A program made the position numbers and the translations under genes. The notes beneath the pieces were generated by a model. That model was not told the origin of the DNA. It ran no database searches and saw nothing but the letters and a program-made list of their open reading frames with translations. From Solirubrobacter sp963837485 (GTDB lineage: Bacteria; Actinomycetota; Thermoleophilia; Solirubrobacterales; Solirubrobacteraceae): 64,000 nt of DNA. The stretch's first letter is position 1, and every line of letters starts with the position of its first letter. The stretch covers positions 1 through 64,000 of the forward strand of contig CAWINP010000010.1 of assembly GCA_963837485.1 (NCBI GenBank), in the 5' to 3' direction. Shown one piece after another: positions 48,653 through 57,392 of this stretch.

Positions 48653-50481
48653 GCGACGGCGTCACGTCTGCGGATGGTGACGGCGAGCGCGACCACCGCG
48701 ACGGCGGTCCAGCCCAGCGCGACCAGCATCGCGGAGATGAGCGGGGCGACGTGGGCGGGCGACTCGAACAGCCCGTGCCAGGCGTCCAGCGCCGCCGAGG
48801 GGAGCAGCTCGCGCAGCAGCGGCGGGCCGTCGACGAGCCAGAAGATCTGCAGCACGACGCCCGCCAGCACCGGGGCGACGATGCCGGTCACGGAGTTGCG
48901 CGTACGGGCCGAGAGCAACAGGGCGAACGCGGTCCAGGCCAGCGCGGCCGGCAGCGCCGCGGCCCACGAGACGGCGACGAGCCGGAACGCCTGTCCGTTC
49001 GAGAAGAGCGTGCCGCTGAGCCCGGGGAGCTCGCCCTTGCCGGCGATGGCGAGGCCGGCGACGCTCGACGAGACGGCGAGCAGCGCCACGCTCGCGACCG
49101 CGGAGACGACCGAGACGACGATCTTGCCGGCCAGGATCGCGCTCTCGGGCCGCGAGCGCGTCAGCAGGGTCGGCCACGTGCCGAGCCGGTCCTCGCTGGA
49201 GAGGATGTCGCCCGCGACGAGGCTGCCGAGCAGCGGGAAGGCCCAGGAGGCCAGGAAGGTCAGCACCAGCAGCGGCAGCGCCGCTCCCGCCTGAAGGATC
49301 CAGCGTCCGTAGAGCGTGTCCGCGGGCAGGCTTCCGGCGCTCTTGACGGCCAGCGCGAACAGCCACGGACCGACGATGCACACCGCCGCCAGCACCTTGA
49401 GCTTGATCTGGGCGCGCAGCTTGCGCGCCTCCACCGCGCACACGGCGAGCACGTCGGCCACCGTCATTCTCGGCCCGCGCTCGGAGGCCGGCGCAGGCGC
49501 CTCGGCCGTGCGCGGCGGGCGCGCGAGCCCGTCCGGGACGTCGGTCAGCCGGGCGAACAGAACCCGCAGCGGGGACGTCCCGGGGGCGATCGAGCGGATG
49601 CCGACGCCCGCGCGCCCGAGCGCCACCGTCAACCGCTCCAGCGTGCCCGTCTCGGCGACCACGCGCAGCCCGTCAGCCTCGCGGGCGACCGGGACCTCGA
49701 GCGCCTCGGCGACCTGCGCCGCGGACGCGTCGTCGGCCGTGCGCAGCACGTGCTCGGGCGCCGGCGCCTGCGCGCGCAGATCGGCGATCGGCCCGCTCCA
49801 CGCCACCTCGCCGTCGCGCAGCACCGTGATCTCGTCGCAGACGTCGTCGATCGCCACGAGGTCGTGGCTGGACAGCAGCACCGCGGTGCCCTCGCCGGCC
49901 AGCGAGCGGACCGTCCGCCACAGCTCGTCGGCGCCCGCCGGGTCCAGGCCGTTGGCGGGCTCGTCGAGCAGCAGGACGCGCGGCCGCCGCATCAGCGCCG
50001 CGGCCAGGCCGAGCCGCTGGCGCATGCCGAGCGAGAACCCGCCGACCTTGCGTCCCGCGACGTCCGCAAGCCCGACACGCTCGAGCATCGCCGCCGGCTC
50101 GGCATCGTTGCCGCCGTCGAGCCGCGTGAGCAGTCGCAGGTTCTCGCGCGCGCTGAGATACGGGTAGAAGCGCGGGTCGTCCACAAGCCCCGCGAGCCCG
50201 CCCTGGGGACGCGCGACCGCCGCGGCCAGGGCCTCGCCGAGCACCCGTATCGTGCCGGCGTCGGGGCGCACGAGACCCAGCACGCTGCGCAGCAGCGTGG
50301 TCTTTCCCGACCCGTTGGGCCCGACGAGGCCATGGATCGACCCGGCGCGCACCGCGAGCGTGACGCCCGACACGGCGTCGCGGTCGCCGTAGCGCTTCGT
50401 CAGGCCGTCGATGGCCAGCGCCGGCCCGGCCGCCTCCGGCTCATGGCTGATCGTGCTCGTGGTGGACTCAAGCCCCGCCAT
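48649..50481 (-). CDS. ABC transporter, ATPase fused to ABC-2 permease
   Basis: The protein has about 610 aa from ATG 50481 (start of AGLESTTSTISHEPEAAG). The N-terminal ATPase has GLVGPNGSGKTTLLR, FSLGMRQRLGLAAALM, LLLDEPANGLDPAGA and AVLLSSHDLVAID. A linker domain (TLERLTVALGRAGVGIRSI) joins to about six membrane helices with SLVAGDILSSEDRLGTWPTL. Both halves match the separate ATPase (39981) and permease (38644) of the adjacent cluster. It is followed by the lipoprotein gene with overlapping start and stop. Substrate unknown. Confidence 0.9.
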   Translation of the reverse strand: MAGLESTTSTISHEPEAAGPALAIDGLTKRYGDRDAVSGVTLAVRAGSIHGLVGPNGSGKTTLLRSVLGLVRPDAGTIRVLGEALAAAVARPQGGLAGLVDDPRFYPYLSARENLRLLTRLDGGNDAEPAAMLERVGLADVAGRKVGGFSLGMRQRLGLAAALMRRPRVLLLDEPANGLDPAGADELWRTVRSLAGEGTAVLLSSHDLVAIDDVCDEITVLRDGEVAWSGPIADLRAQAPAPEHVLRTADDASAAQVAEALEVPVAREADGLRVVAETGTLERLTVALGRAGVGIRSIAPGTSPLRVLFARLTDVPDGLARPPRTAEAPAPASERGPRMTVADVLAVCAVEARKLRAQIKLKVLAAVCIVGPWLFALAVKSAGSLPADTLYGRWILQAGAALPLLVLTFLASWAFPLLGSLVAGDILSSEDRLGTWPTLLTRSRPESAILAGKIVVSVVSAVASVALLAVSSSVAGLAIAGKGELPGLSGTLFSNGQAFRLVAVSWAAALPAALAWTAFALLLSARTRNSVTGIVAPVLAGVVLQIFWLVDGPPLLRELLPSAALDAWHGLFESPAHVAPLISAMLVALGWTAVAVVALAVTIRRRDAVA

Positions 50482-50622
50482 TCGAACGCACGACAAAATC
50501 ACGCCGCCGCGGCGCTGGTGTTGCTTTGGCGTAACGCGGATGGGCTCGCGGGGAACTGCGGATGACAGCGGCCCGCCGTGCCTGCATCGTCGGGGAGGAC
50601 CCACCACTCAGAAGGAGCGACG

Positions 50623-51273
50623 ATGGAATCTCCACTGCCGGACCCCGGCTACCCCGCGACGCTGGACGTCGAGTACCCGGACCGGCCGCTCAACCGGCTC
50701 ACGACCTTCTTCCGGTTCTTGACGATCATCCCGATCGGCATCGTCCTCGCGACCGTGTCGGGCGCCACGCAGTACTACTCCGAGGGCACGAATTCGAACA
50801 CGACGACGGTCGTGGTCGGCGCGGGCGGCGTGCTCGTGGCCGGCCCGCTGCTGATGATCCTGTTCCGGCAGAAGTACCCGCGCTGGTGGTTTGACTGGAA
50901 CCTCGAGCTGACCCGCTTCTCCTCACGCGTCAGCATCTATGCCGCACTGCTCGACGACCGCTATCCGTCGACCGACGAGCAGCAGTCGCTGCGGCTGGAG
51001 CTCCGCTACCCCGACGTCCCGAACGACCTCAACCGCTGGCTTCCGCTGGTGAAGTGGTTCCTGGCCATCCCGCACTACGTCGTGCTCGTGTTCCTCGGTA
51101 TCGGCGCGTTCGTCAGCGTCGTGATCGCCTGGTTCGCGATCCTCTTCACTGGGCGCTACCCGCGCGGGCTGTTCGATTACGTCGTGGGCGTCGGGCGCTG
51201 GGGGCTGCGCGTCGGTGCATACGCGTTTCTGCTCACCACCGACCGCTACCCGCCATTCTCGCTGAAGCCCTGA
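50623..51273 (+). CDS. DUF4389 membrane protein
   Basis: The protein has 216 aa from ATG 50623 with GAAGGAG upstream. Pairs of membrane helices (FFRFLTIIPIGIVLATVSG, VVVGAGGVLVAGPLLMIL) alternate with DUF4389-type motifs: RYPRGLFDYVVGVGRWGLRV, YPRWWFDWNLELTRFSSRV and TDRYPPFSL. The family is widespread in actinobacteria and has no known function. It is divergent from the ATPase-permease gene. Confidence 0.88.
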   Translation: MESPLPDPGYPATLDVEYPDRPLNRLTTFFRFLTIIPIGIVLATVSGATQYYSEGTNSNTTTVVVGAGGVLVAGPLLMILFRQKYPRWWFDWNLELTRFSSRVSIYAALLDDRYPSTDEQQSLRLELRYPDVPNDLNRWLPLVKWFLAIPHYVVLVFLGIGAFVSVVIAWFAILFTGRYPRGLFDYVVGVGRWGLRVGAYAFLLTTDRYPPFSLKP

Positions 51274-51308
51274 CGGCGGCTTGACAGGCGCGCCCGCCCG
51301 GTGCTTGG

Positions 51309-52136
51309 GTGCGCGGCGTGCGGCGGATCAAAGGTGACGGGATCGAGCTGGCGGTCCGCGACGAGGGCGAGGGACCGCCCGTGCTGCTGCTGCACGGGTT
51401 CCCGGACTCGTCGTACCTGTGGCGCCACCAGATCGCGGCGCTCACCGGGGCGGGGATGCGGGCGATCGCTCCCGACCTGAGGGGGCGCGGGGAGTCCGAA
51501 CGGCCCGAGGCGGTTGCGGACTACGGCGTGGTGCGCAGCGTCGCCGATGCCGTCGCGATCCTCGACGCCCTCGACATCGAGCGCGCGCACGTGGTCGGGC
51601 ATGACTTCGGGGCGGCCGTGGCCTGGGTGCTCGCGAGCCTGCATCCCGCGCGAGTGGACAGGCTCGCGGTGCTGTCGGTCGGGCATCCGGGCACCGCACG
51701 CTCGATCCGGCAGCGCGAGCTCGCGTGGTACCAGCTGCTGTTCCAGTTCGAGGGCCTCGCCGAGGAGCTGCTCCAGCGCGACGACTGGCGCCTGCTGCGG
51801 GAATGGCTGCGCGATGCCGCTGACGGCGAGCTGTACGTCGAGGAGCTGTCCAAGCCGGGCGCGCTGACCGCGGGGCTGAACTGGTACCGCGCGAACCTCC
51901 ACCCGAGCCGCGAGCTCGAGCCGCGCCCGCCGCTGCCGCCGGTCCAGGCCGACACGCTCGGCATCTGGAGCAGCGGCGATCACTACCTGACCGAGGACCG
52001 GATGGTCGCGTCGGAGGAGTTCGTCGACGGAGCCTGGCACTACGAGCGCATCGAGGGCGCGTCGCACTGGATGCAGCTCGACGAGCCCGAGCGGATCAAC
52101 GCCCTGCTGCGCGATTTCCTCGCGTTTCGGGAATAA
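51309..52136 (+). CDS. Alpha/beta hydrolase, epoxide-hydrolase-like
   Basis: The protein has 275 aa from GTG 51309 (GTG 51318 also possible). The oxyanion motif is LLLHGFPDSSYLWR, the nucleophile Asp sits in HVVGHDFGAAVAW, and the base His is in GASHWMQLDEPERIN. LAPDLRGRGES-like IAPDLRGRGESERP and a cap region with WYRANLHPSRELEPRP fit the epoxide hydrolase / haloalkane dehalogenase branch. Cytosolic; the substrate cannot be told from sequence. Confidence 0.88.
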   Translation: MRGVRRIKGDGIELAVRDEGEGPPVLLLHGFPDSSYLWRHQIAALTGAGMRAIAPDLRGRGESERPEAVADYGVVRSVADAVAILDALDIERAHVVGHDFGAAVAWVLASLHPARVDRLAVLSVGHPGTARSIRQRELAWYQLLFQFEGLAEELLQRDDWRLLREWLRDAADGELYVEELSKPGALTAGLNWYRANLHPSRELEPRPPLPPVQADTLGIWSSGDHYLTEDRMVASEEFVDGAWHYERIEGASHWMQLDEPERINALLRDFLAFRE

Positions 52137-52223
52137 CGGAACAGTTTCGCCCGTCTCGGCGTCATCGACTTCCGAACCAAGCAGCCGGCCACTGGACGGC
52201 CAACTGCTCCGAAAAGGAGAACG

Positions 52224-53924
52224 ATGACTTCATTCCGCAGGATGCTCGCCGGAAGCGCGCTGGCCGTGGGAGTGCTCGGCGCCGCCGGCACCGCGTCCGC
52301 GCAGGCGGCGGTGACCGCGTCGTTCAGCGGTGGCGTGCTGACCGTCAACGGCGACGCCCTGAACAACAACATCGCCATCAGCCGCGACGCGGCCGGCCGG
52401 ATCCTGGTCAACGGCGGCGCCGTGACCGTGATCGGCGGCACCCCGACCGTCGCCAACACGGCGACGATCCAGGTCTTCAGCCTCGACGGTGACGACACGG
52501 TCACGCTCAACGAGGCCAGCGGCGCGCTGCCGAAGGCCAACCTGTTCGGCGGCGCCGGCAACGACGTCCTCACCGGCGGCTCCGGCAACGACCAGCTGTT
52601 CGGGCAGGCCGGCAACGACACGCTGCTCGGCAAGGGCGGGACTGACCTGCTGTTCGGCGGCAGCGACAACGACACGATCACCGGCGGCGACGCCGACGAT
52701 CAGGCCTTCGGCCAGGGCGGCAACGACCGCATGATCTGGAACCCCGGCGACGACACCGACCTCAATGAGGGCGGCGACGGGACCGACACGGTCGAGGTCA
52801 ACGGCGGCAACGGCGCCGAGCAGTTCACGACCACGGCGAACGGCACGCGCGTGCGCTTCGACCGCATCAACCCCGCGCCGTTCAGCATCGACATCGGCAC
52901 GAGCGAGAAGCTCACCCTCAACGCCAACGGCGGCGACGACAGCTTCTCGGCGACCGGCAACCTCGCCGCGCTGATCCAGATCGTCGTCGACGGCGGCACC
53001 GGCAACGACACGCTGCTCGGCTCCAACGGCGCCGACTTCCTGCTCGGCGGCGACGGCAACGACTTCGTCGACGGCAACCAGGGCAACGACACCGCCCTGC
53101 TCGGCGCCGGCGACGACACGTTCCAGTGGGATCCCGGCGACGGCAGCGACATCGTCGAGGGCCAGGACGGCGCCGACAAGATGCTGTTCAACGGCGCGAA
53201 CATCAACGAGAAGATGGACGTCTCGGCCAACGGCGGGCGCATCCGCTTCACGCGTGACGTCGCGAGCATCGTGATGGACCTCAACGACGTCGAGCGCATC
53301 GACGCGAACATGCTCGGCGGCGTGGACAACCTGACCGTCAACGACGTGACGGGGACCGACCTGACCCAGGTCAACCCGAACCTGTCCGGCTCCGGCGGAG
53401 TCGACGACGGGGCGGCCGACACGGTGACGCTCAACGCCACCCTCGGCGCCGACGTCGTGAGCGCCGCGGGCGACAACACCGGCGTCAGCGCGCTCGGCCT
53501 GGCCGCTCGCGTCAACGTGACCGGCGGCGCCGCGGCCACCGACCGCCTGGCGGTCAACACGCTCGCCGGCGATGACGTCGTCGACGGCTCCGGCCTCGCG
53601 GCCACCGCGATCCCGCTGGTCGCCGACGGCGGCCAGGGCGACGACGTCCTGATCGGCGGCGCGGGCAACGACACGCTCCGCGGCGGCGACGGCGACGACG
53701 TCCTGATCGGCGGCGCGGGTGCCGACGTGCTCGACGGCGGTGCCGGCAGCAACGTCGTGCTCGACTCCGTCGGCCTCAGCTCGGTGAAGTCGGCGAAGGT
53801 CGCCGGCGAGCCCTGGGTGCAGAAGAACTTCCGCACCGTCAAGGGCAAGGCCGTGCTCTCGTTCCACGGCCACAAGCGCACGCTTCCCAAGCTGAAGCTC
53901 GCGCAGCTGCGCAAGCTCGTCTAA
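52224..53924 (+). CDS. Secreted RTX-like calcium-binding repeat protein
   Basis: The protein has 566 aa from ATG 52224 with AAAAGGAGAACG upstream. A signal peptide (MLAGSALAVGVLGAAGTASA) is followed by blocks of the RTX nonapeptide GGxGxDxLx: LFGGAGNDVLTGGSGNDQLF, LLGSNGADFLLGGDGNDFV and VLIGGAGNDTLRGGDGDDVL. Less regular beta segments (DTVEVNGGNGAEQF, MDLNDVERIDA) separate the blocks. In known RTX proteins such repeats bind Ca2+ in a beta-roll after secretion. No toxin or enzyme domain is present; the C-terminus (WVQKNFRTVKGKAVLSFHG) is unfamiliar. No type I secretion gene is adjacent. Confidence 0.9.
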   Translation: MTSFRRMLAGSALAVGVLGAAGTASAQAAVTASFSGGVLTVNGDALNNNIAISRDAAGRILVNGGAVTVIGGTPTVANTATIQVFSLDGDDTVTLNEASGALPKANLFGGAGNDVLTGGSGNDQLFGQAGNDTLLGKGGTDLLFGGSDNDTITGGDADDQAFGQGGNDRMIWNPGDDTDLNEGGDGTDTVEVNGGNGAEQFTTTANGTRVRFDRINPAPFSIDIGTSEKLTLNANGGDDSFSATGNLAALIQIVVDGGTGNDTLLGSNGADFLLGGDGNDFVDGNQGNDTALLGAGDDTFQWDPGDGSDIVEGQDGADKMLFNGANINEKMDVSANGGRIRFTRDVASIVMDLNDVERIDANMLGGVDNLTVNDVTGTDLTQVNPNLSGSGGVDDGAADTVTLNATLGADVVSAAGDNTGVSALGLAARVNVTGGAAATDRLAVNTLAGDDVVDGSGLAATAIPLVADGGQGDDVLIGGAGNDTLRGGDGDDVLIGGAGADVLDGGAGSNVVLDSVGLSSVKSAKVAGEPWVQKNFRTVKGKAVLSFHGHKRTLPKLKLAQLRKLV

Positions 53925-53935
53925 GTCCACGACCG

Positions 53936-53959
53936 CGCCGGGGCCTCGCGGCCCCGGCG
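53936..53959. terminator. Bidirectional hairpin terminator
   Basis: CGCCGGGGCC and GGCCCCGGCG form a perfect 10-bp stem around TCGC. It lies between two convergent genes, 12 bp after one stop and directly before the other. There is no T-run, as is common in this lineage. Confidence 0.7.
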
Positions 53960-53960
53960 C

Positions 53961-54419
53961 TCAGTGGAACCCGAGCTTGTCGAGCGCCGACTGCAGCGAC
54001 GCCTGGTAGCTCTCGCTCGTGTAGGTCGCGCCGCTGACCATGTCGATGTCGGCGCTCTGCTTGCTCAACGCGCTTGCCCGCAACAGCGGCTCCGCGTAGC
54101 CGCTGATCGCGACCGACTTGGGGTCGTTGCCCTGAAGCTGGAGGGCCTCGATCTTGGTGATCTTCCCGCCGGAGACGGTCACGCGCACCTGCGCGTTGCC
54201 GTACTGGGTGGGCACCGCGTCTCCGGTCGCGGTGCGCGTGGCGCTCGCCGTGGCGGTCGGCGTCGCCGTCGCCATGGGCGTGCTCGTGGCGCCGGGCGTG
54301 ACGGTGCTCGTGGCGGCGGGGGACGCCGCGGCGGTGAGCGACGGCTGGTGCGGCTTGAAGCTCAGGACGGCCGCGAGGCCGGCGGCGGTCGAAGCGAGGA
54401 CGATCGGGGCTCGGCGCAT
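53961..54419 (-). CDS. FMN-binding domain protein (RnfG/NqrC-like, covalent flavin carrier)
   Basis: The protein has 152 aa. An N-terminal hydrophobic segment (IVLASTAAGLAAVLSF) is followed by a Thr/Ala/Pro-rich linker (about 30-65) and an FMN-bind domain (about 72-150). The flavinylation motif SGATYTS (129-135) carries the Thr to which ApbE attaches FMN through phosphoester. It lies 3 bp after the reductase gene in an operon with apbE, so it is probably the extracytoplasmic flavin carrier receiving electrons from that reductase. Confidence 0.9.
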   Translation of the reverse strand: MRRAPIVLASTAAGLAAVLSFKPHQPSLTAAASPAATSTVTPGATSTPMATATPTATASATRTATGDAVPTQYGNAQVRVTVSGGKITKIEALQLQGNDPKSVAISGYAEPLLRASALSKQSADIDMVSGATYTSESYQASLQSALDKLGFH

Positions 54420-54422
54420 GTC

Positions 54423-55829
54423 TCAGAAGGCGAAGGACTCGTGGTGGATGCGTTCGGCGGGGACGCCGGCGGCCCGGGCGGCCGCGGCGACCGCGGAGGT
54501 GAAGCCGTCGGGGCCGCAGACGTAGACGTCGCGACCGCGCGCGTGGTGCGCGACCGCGGCGCCGAGGTCGACCTCTTCGCGCGCCCCGACCAGCGCGTGC
54601 AGCACGCCGCCGTGGCGTGACACCAGCTCGGCGATCTCGTCGTGCAGCACGAGCTCCGCGTGACGCGAGGCCCGCAGCAGCACGACGACGTCGACGCGCT
54701 TGGGCAGCTCCTCGAGCAGCGCGCGGATCGGCGTGATGCCGACGCCGGCGCCGACCAGCAGCACCCGTTCGCCGTGACGCGCGTCGGCGGTGAAGGCGCC
54801 GTAGGGGCCTTCGAATGCGACGCGGGTGCCGGGCTCGAGCGCGGCGAGCGCGGCGCTGTGGTCTCCGAGGTCCTTGACCGTGATCCGCATCCGCGTGCCG
54901 GTCGGCGCCGCCGAGAGCGAGTACGGGTGCGCCTGCCACCACAGCCCCGGACGCAGGATGCGCCAGTGCAGGAATTGGCCGCCTGCCATCGGGATCCGGT
55001 TCAGGCGGCGCCCGCGCAGGACGACCGAGTACGTCCCGGGGCCCTCGGGCTCGACGGCGTGCACGGTCACGCGGTGGCCCAGCGAGCGGTAGGCCGGCAG
55101 CGCCACGCGGCAGGCGAGCACGAGCGCGAGGGTGCCGAGCCACAGCGCCGTCCACCACGCGGTCGCCAGCGGATGGCCGACGAACGAGGCGCCCGTGTGG
55201 ATCTGGTGCGAGAAGGAGAGGAAGAGCGCCAGGTACGTGTAGAGGTGGACCGACCACCACGTCTCGTAGGCCATTCGCCGCCGGGCGAGCCGGTAGGAGC
55301 TCACGCCCGCGGCGATCAGCAGGGCGAACCCGACCGTCGCGGCGAGGATCCCGGGGTACGTCCACAGCAGCTGCCCGAGCTGGTGCAGCGGTCCGTCGTG
55401 CGCCGCCTGGGCGTAGCCGACGACGATCAGCACGGCGTGCGCGCACAGCAGGTAGAGCGGCCACGGCCCGAGCCTGCGATGCCAGCGCACCAGCCGGTCC
55501 TGCCCGATCGCACGCTCGAGCGGGGGCAGGCGCGCGATCAGGACGACCACGACCACCATCGCGTAGCCGGCGGTGAGGCCGGCGAGCCGCCCGAGCGCGG
55601 TGGCGATGCCGCCGTCGGCGCGCAGCGAGCCCGCGCTCTCGGCCATGACGCCGAGCGCGAGCGTGATGCCGAGGCCGAGGCCGGCGAGCGCGGCCAGCAC
55701 GTCAACCACGACCGGGCGGCCCGGCGCGAGACGGCGGCGGCGGACGCGTGGGCGCGCCGGCGCCGCGGCCGTCCGGGCCGGTGCGGACGGCTCCGGCGCC
55801 CAGTCCGCCCACAAGGGCTGCGAGCTCAT
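54423..55829 (-). CDS. Ferric-reductase-like transmembrane oxidoreductase with ferredoxin-NADP reductase domain
   Basis: The protein has about 468 aa from ATG 55829. Six or so membrane helices (about 40-245) carry paired His residues for heme in VRWHRRLGPWPLYLLCAHAV and YETWWSVHLYTYLALFLSFS. A FAD/NAD-binding module (about 255-468) has HPYSLSAAP (FAD), VAFEGPYGAF, VLLVGAGVGITPIRALL (NAD) and DVYVCGPDGFTSAV. The layout resembles bacterial ferric reductase / NOX-like proteins that move electrons from NAD(P)H across the membrane. Its start overlaps apbE and its stop lies 3 bp from the FMN carrier. Confidence 0.9.
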   Translation of the reverse strand: MSSQPLWADWAPEPSAPARTAAAPARPRVRRRRLAPGRPVVVDVLAALAGLGLGITLALGVMAESAGSLRADGGIATALGRLAGLTAGYAMVVVVVLIARLPPLERAIGQDRLVRWHRRLGPWPLYLLCAHAVLIVVGYAQAAHDGPLHQLGQLLWTYPGILAATVGFALLIAAGVSSYRLARRRMAYETWWSVHLYTYLALFLSFSHQIHTGASFVGHPLATAWWTALWLGTLALVLACRVALPAYRSLGHRVTVHAVEPEGPGTYSVVLRGRRLNRIPMAGGQFLHWRILRPGLWWQAHPYSLSAAPTGTRMRITVKDLGDHSAALAALEPGTRVAFEGPYGAFTADARHGERVLLVGAGVGITPIRALLEELPKRVDVVVLLRASRHAELVLHDEIAELVSRHGGVLHALVGAREEVDLGAAVAHHARGRDVYVCGPDGFTSAVAAAARAAGVPAERIHHESFAF

Positions 55830-56560
55830 GCGTCGTCCTCGAGCAGCGGGAAGCCTGGAGTGCAGAGCACGGTGCCGTCGGCGAGGATCGTCATCGCCTC
55901 GTAGTCGCGTAGGCGCAGCGTCCACTCCGGCCCGTCCGCGCCCATCGCGAACGCGGCGGTGCTGTAGGCGTCCGCGGTGCCGAGGTCGGGACCGGTGACG
56001 GTCACCGAGAGCACGCGGCCGTCGGAGGCGATGTGGGCGCCGCGCTCGTAGGCGCCCGAGGTGGCGACCGCCAGGTCGGACGCCGCCACCCGCGCCGCGA
56101 TCGCGTCGCGCACGAGCGGATGCTGGATGCCGACGCGCCAGCCGCTGCCGCGCGCGACCACGTCGCCGCCGGCATTCAGGCAGAGGTCGGACGAGCCGAG
56201 CATGTCCGCGGCGCGCTGGGCCGCCCAGCCCTTCACGAGCGCCGACGGATCGAGCCGCCCGGTCGCCCGCACGTCGAAGAACCCGCCGGTCTCCTCGCGC
56301 AGCGCGAGGCACCGCTCCAGCACCTCGCGGACGTCCGGCGAGGCGTCGGCGACCAGCAGCTCGCCGCGGTCGAGGCGACGGATCTCGCTGTCCTCGCGGT
56401 AGGTGCTGAAGCGCGCGTCGGCCTCGTGCAGCCAGGCCACCGCCGCGTCGACGGCGTCCGGCGGCGGCCCCGCGCCGCGCACCGCCAAGGAGAACACGGT
56501 TCCCATCACGTGCTCGACGCGGATCGTTCGCGGCTCGGTCATCGTGGGCATCGTCGTCAA
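55826..56560 (-). CDS. apbE: FAD:protein FMN transferase
   Basis: The protein has 244 aa, shorter than average for ApbE but with its main motifs. EHVMGTVFSL, RFSTYREDSEIRRLDRGE, GRLDPSALVKGWAAQRAADM, LNAGGDVVARGSGWRVGIQ, ATSGAYERGA and the Mg-binding ADAYSTAAFAMG are all present. No signal peptide is evident, so it may act before export, or the true N-terminus lies slightly upstream. It is expected to flavinylate the Thr of the FMN-binding protein encoded two genes downstream. Confidence 0.93.
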   Translation of the reverse strand: MTTMPTMTEPRTIRVEHVMGTVFSLAVRGAGPPPDAVDAAVAWLHEADARFSTYREDSEIRRLDRGELLVADASPDVREVLERCLALREETGGFFDVRATGRLDPSALVKGWAAQRAADMLGSSDLCLNAGGDVVARGSGWRVGIQHPLVRDAIAARVAASDLAVATSGAYERGAHIASDGRVLSVTVTGPDLGTADAYSTAAFAMGADGPEWTLRLRDYEAMTILADGTVLCTPGFPLLEDDA

Positions 56561-56609
56561 GATCGGCGACGAGGCTCGGAAAATGCTGAGAGACGGCTGG
56601 GGATGACCC

Positions 56610-56634
56610 GGGGCCGCCGGGCGGCGGCGGCCCC
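56610..56634 (-). terminator. Hairpin terminator
   Basis: GGGGCCGCC (56610-56618) and GGCGGCCCC (56626-56634) form a perfect 9-bp stem with a 7-nt loop, immediately after the stop of the gene at 56643-57044. Confidence 0.65.
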
Positions 56635-56642
56635 GCGGCGGC

Positions 56643-57044
56643 CTACGGCGCCGTCGTCGACAGCGTGAACGTGAGCGTCTTGGAGTACGAGCCCGTGCGC
56701 AACGCGGCGGTGGCGCCGATGTGCTGGCGGAACGTGAGCGCTACGGCCGCGTTGGAGACCGGGCCGGTCCACGACGCGGGCGCGATCTCGACCCGGAGCG
56801 CCTCCGGGAGCGAGAACGTGCCGTTCGCGAGGTGACCGGGGTCCGAGACGCTCAGCGCCGCGTCGCCGGCAGTCGAGATCACGTTCGCGGTGGTCGTGGC
56901 GGTGTACTCCTGCGACACGCCAGGGGCGAATGCGCCGAACGACGCCGGCGCTCCCAGCGACAGCGAGAGCGTGGCCGGGACCGTTCCACCCACATCGGCC
57001 GCGCGCCAGGTGCCGACGTCGACCGTCGCCGTCACCGCACGCAT
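56643..57044 (-). CDS. Beta-sandwich domain protein, probably N-terminally truncated
   Basis: The protein has 133 aa from ATG 57044. It reads GGTVPATLSLSLGAPASFG, TANVISTAGDAALSV and TGSYSKTLTFTLSTTAP. This resembles the C-terminal domain found repeatedly in large secreted proteins of Solirubrobacterales. It has no signal peptide, so either the gene has lost its front or exports by another route. An inverted-repeat sequence begins just upstream at 57066. Confidence 0.6.
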   Translation of the reverse strand: MRAVTATVDVGTWRAADVGGTVPATLSLSLGAPASFGAFAPGVSQEYTATTTANVISTAGDAALSVSDPGHLANGTFSLPEALRVEIAPASWTGPVSNAAVALTFRQHIGATAALRTGSYSKTLTFTLSTTAP

Positions 57045-57065
57045 CGCCGTACCTCGCGAGCCGGG

Positions 57066-57087
57066 CGCGGTTGGCTTAACGGCAACT
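57066..57087 (+). repeat. Dispersed repeat, inverted relative to 57293-57314
   Basis: The sequence around GGCTTAACGGCAACTGC is the near-exact inverse of GCAGTTGCCGTTGAGCC at 57293-57314. It flanks a 205-bp noncoding interval that contains ATCGATCATGATCG-type palindromes. Confidence 0.55.
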
Positions 57088-57237
57088 GCGCAGGTAAGGG
57101 GTGGGGGGAGAAAGTTGCGGTGACTGTAAATCGATCATCGCCTCGGGCGCTGAGCGAGGGGGTGACGTACGTTTGTACGGCTCTGGGTGCACAAACGTGA
57201 GGCACCCCCTCCCGAGTGGGCGAGTACGTGATCGATC

Positions 57238-57312
57238 ATGATCGCTTGCCCGTCCCTGATGATCGTTTCTGACAAGCCGCTCCCCTCACTGGGCAGTTGC
57301 CGTTGAGCCAAG
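57238..57312 (+). repeat. Dispersed direct repeat, copy 1
   Basis: It shares an imperfect pattern with 58258-58335: TGATCGCTTGCCCGTCCCT, then TGATCGTTTCTG, then a GC-rich spacer, then GCAGTTGCCGTTGAGCC. The two copies flank the MBL-fold gene. Confidence 0.55.
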
Positions 57313-57392
57313 CCGCGCCGCCCAGCACGCGGCCCGTCCGCTCAAGAGCGGCGAGCTCGCGCTGCGGGGCATCCCCGGACCCGAGGAGCAGC

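Noticed and set aside
52540..53740. Possible CRISPR-like or tandem DNA repeat array
   Set aside because: The periodicity comes from RTX nonapeptides in a coding frame; there are no constant repeats with unique spacers.
52230..53930. A minus-strand frame of 566 codons opposite the RTX-like gene
   Set aside because: It mirrors the GGxGxDxLx repeats of the plus-strand gene, lacks a ribosome site, and its Val/Ala/Asp-rich sequence is what high-GC repeats give on the other strand.
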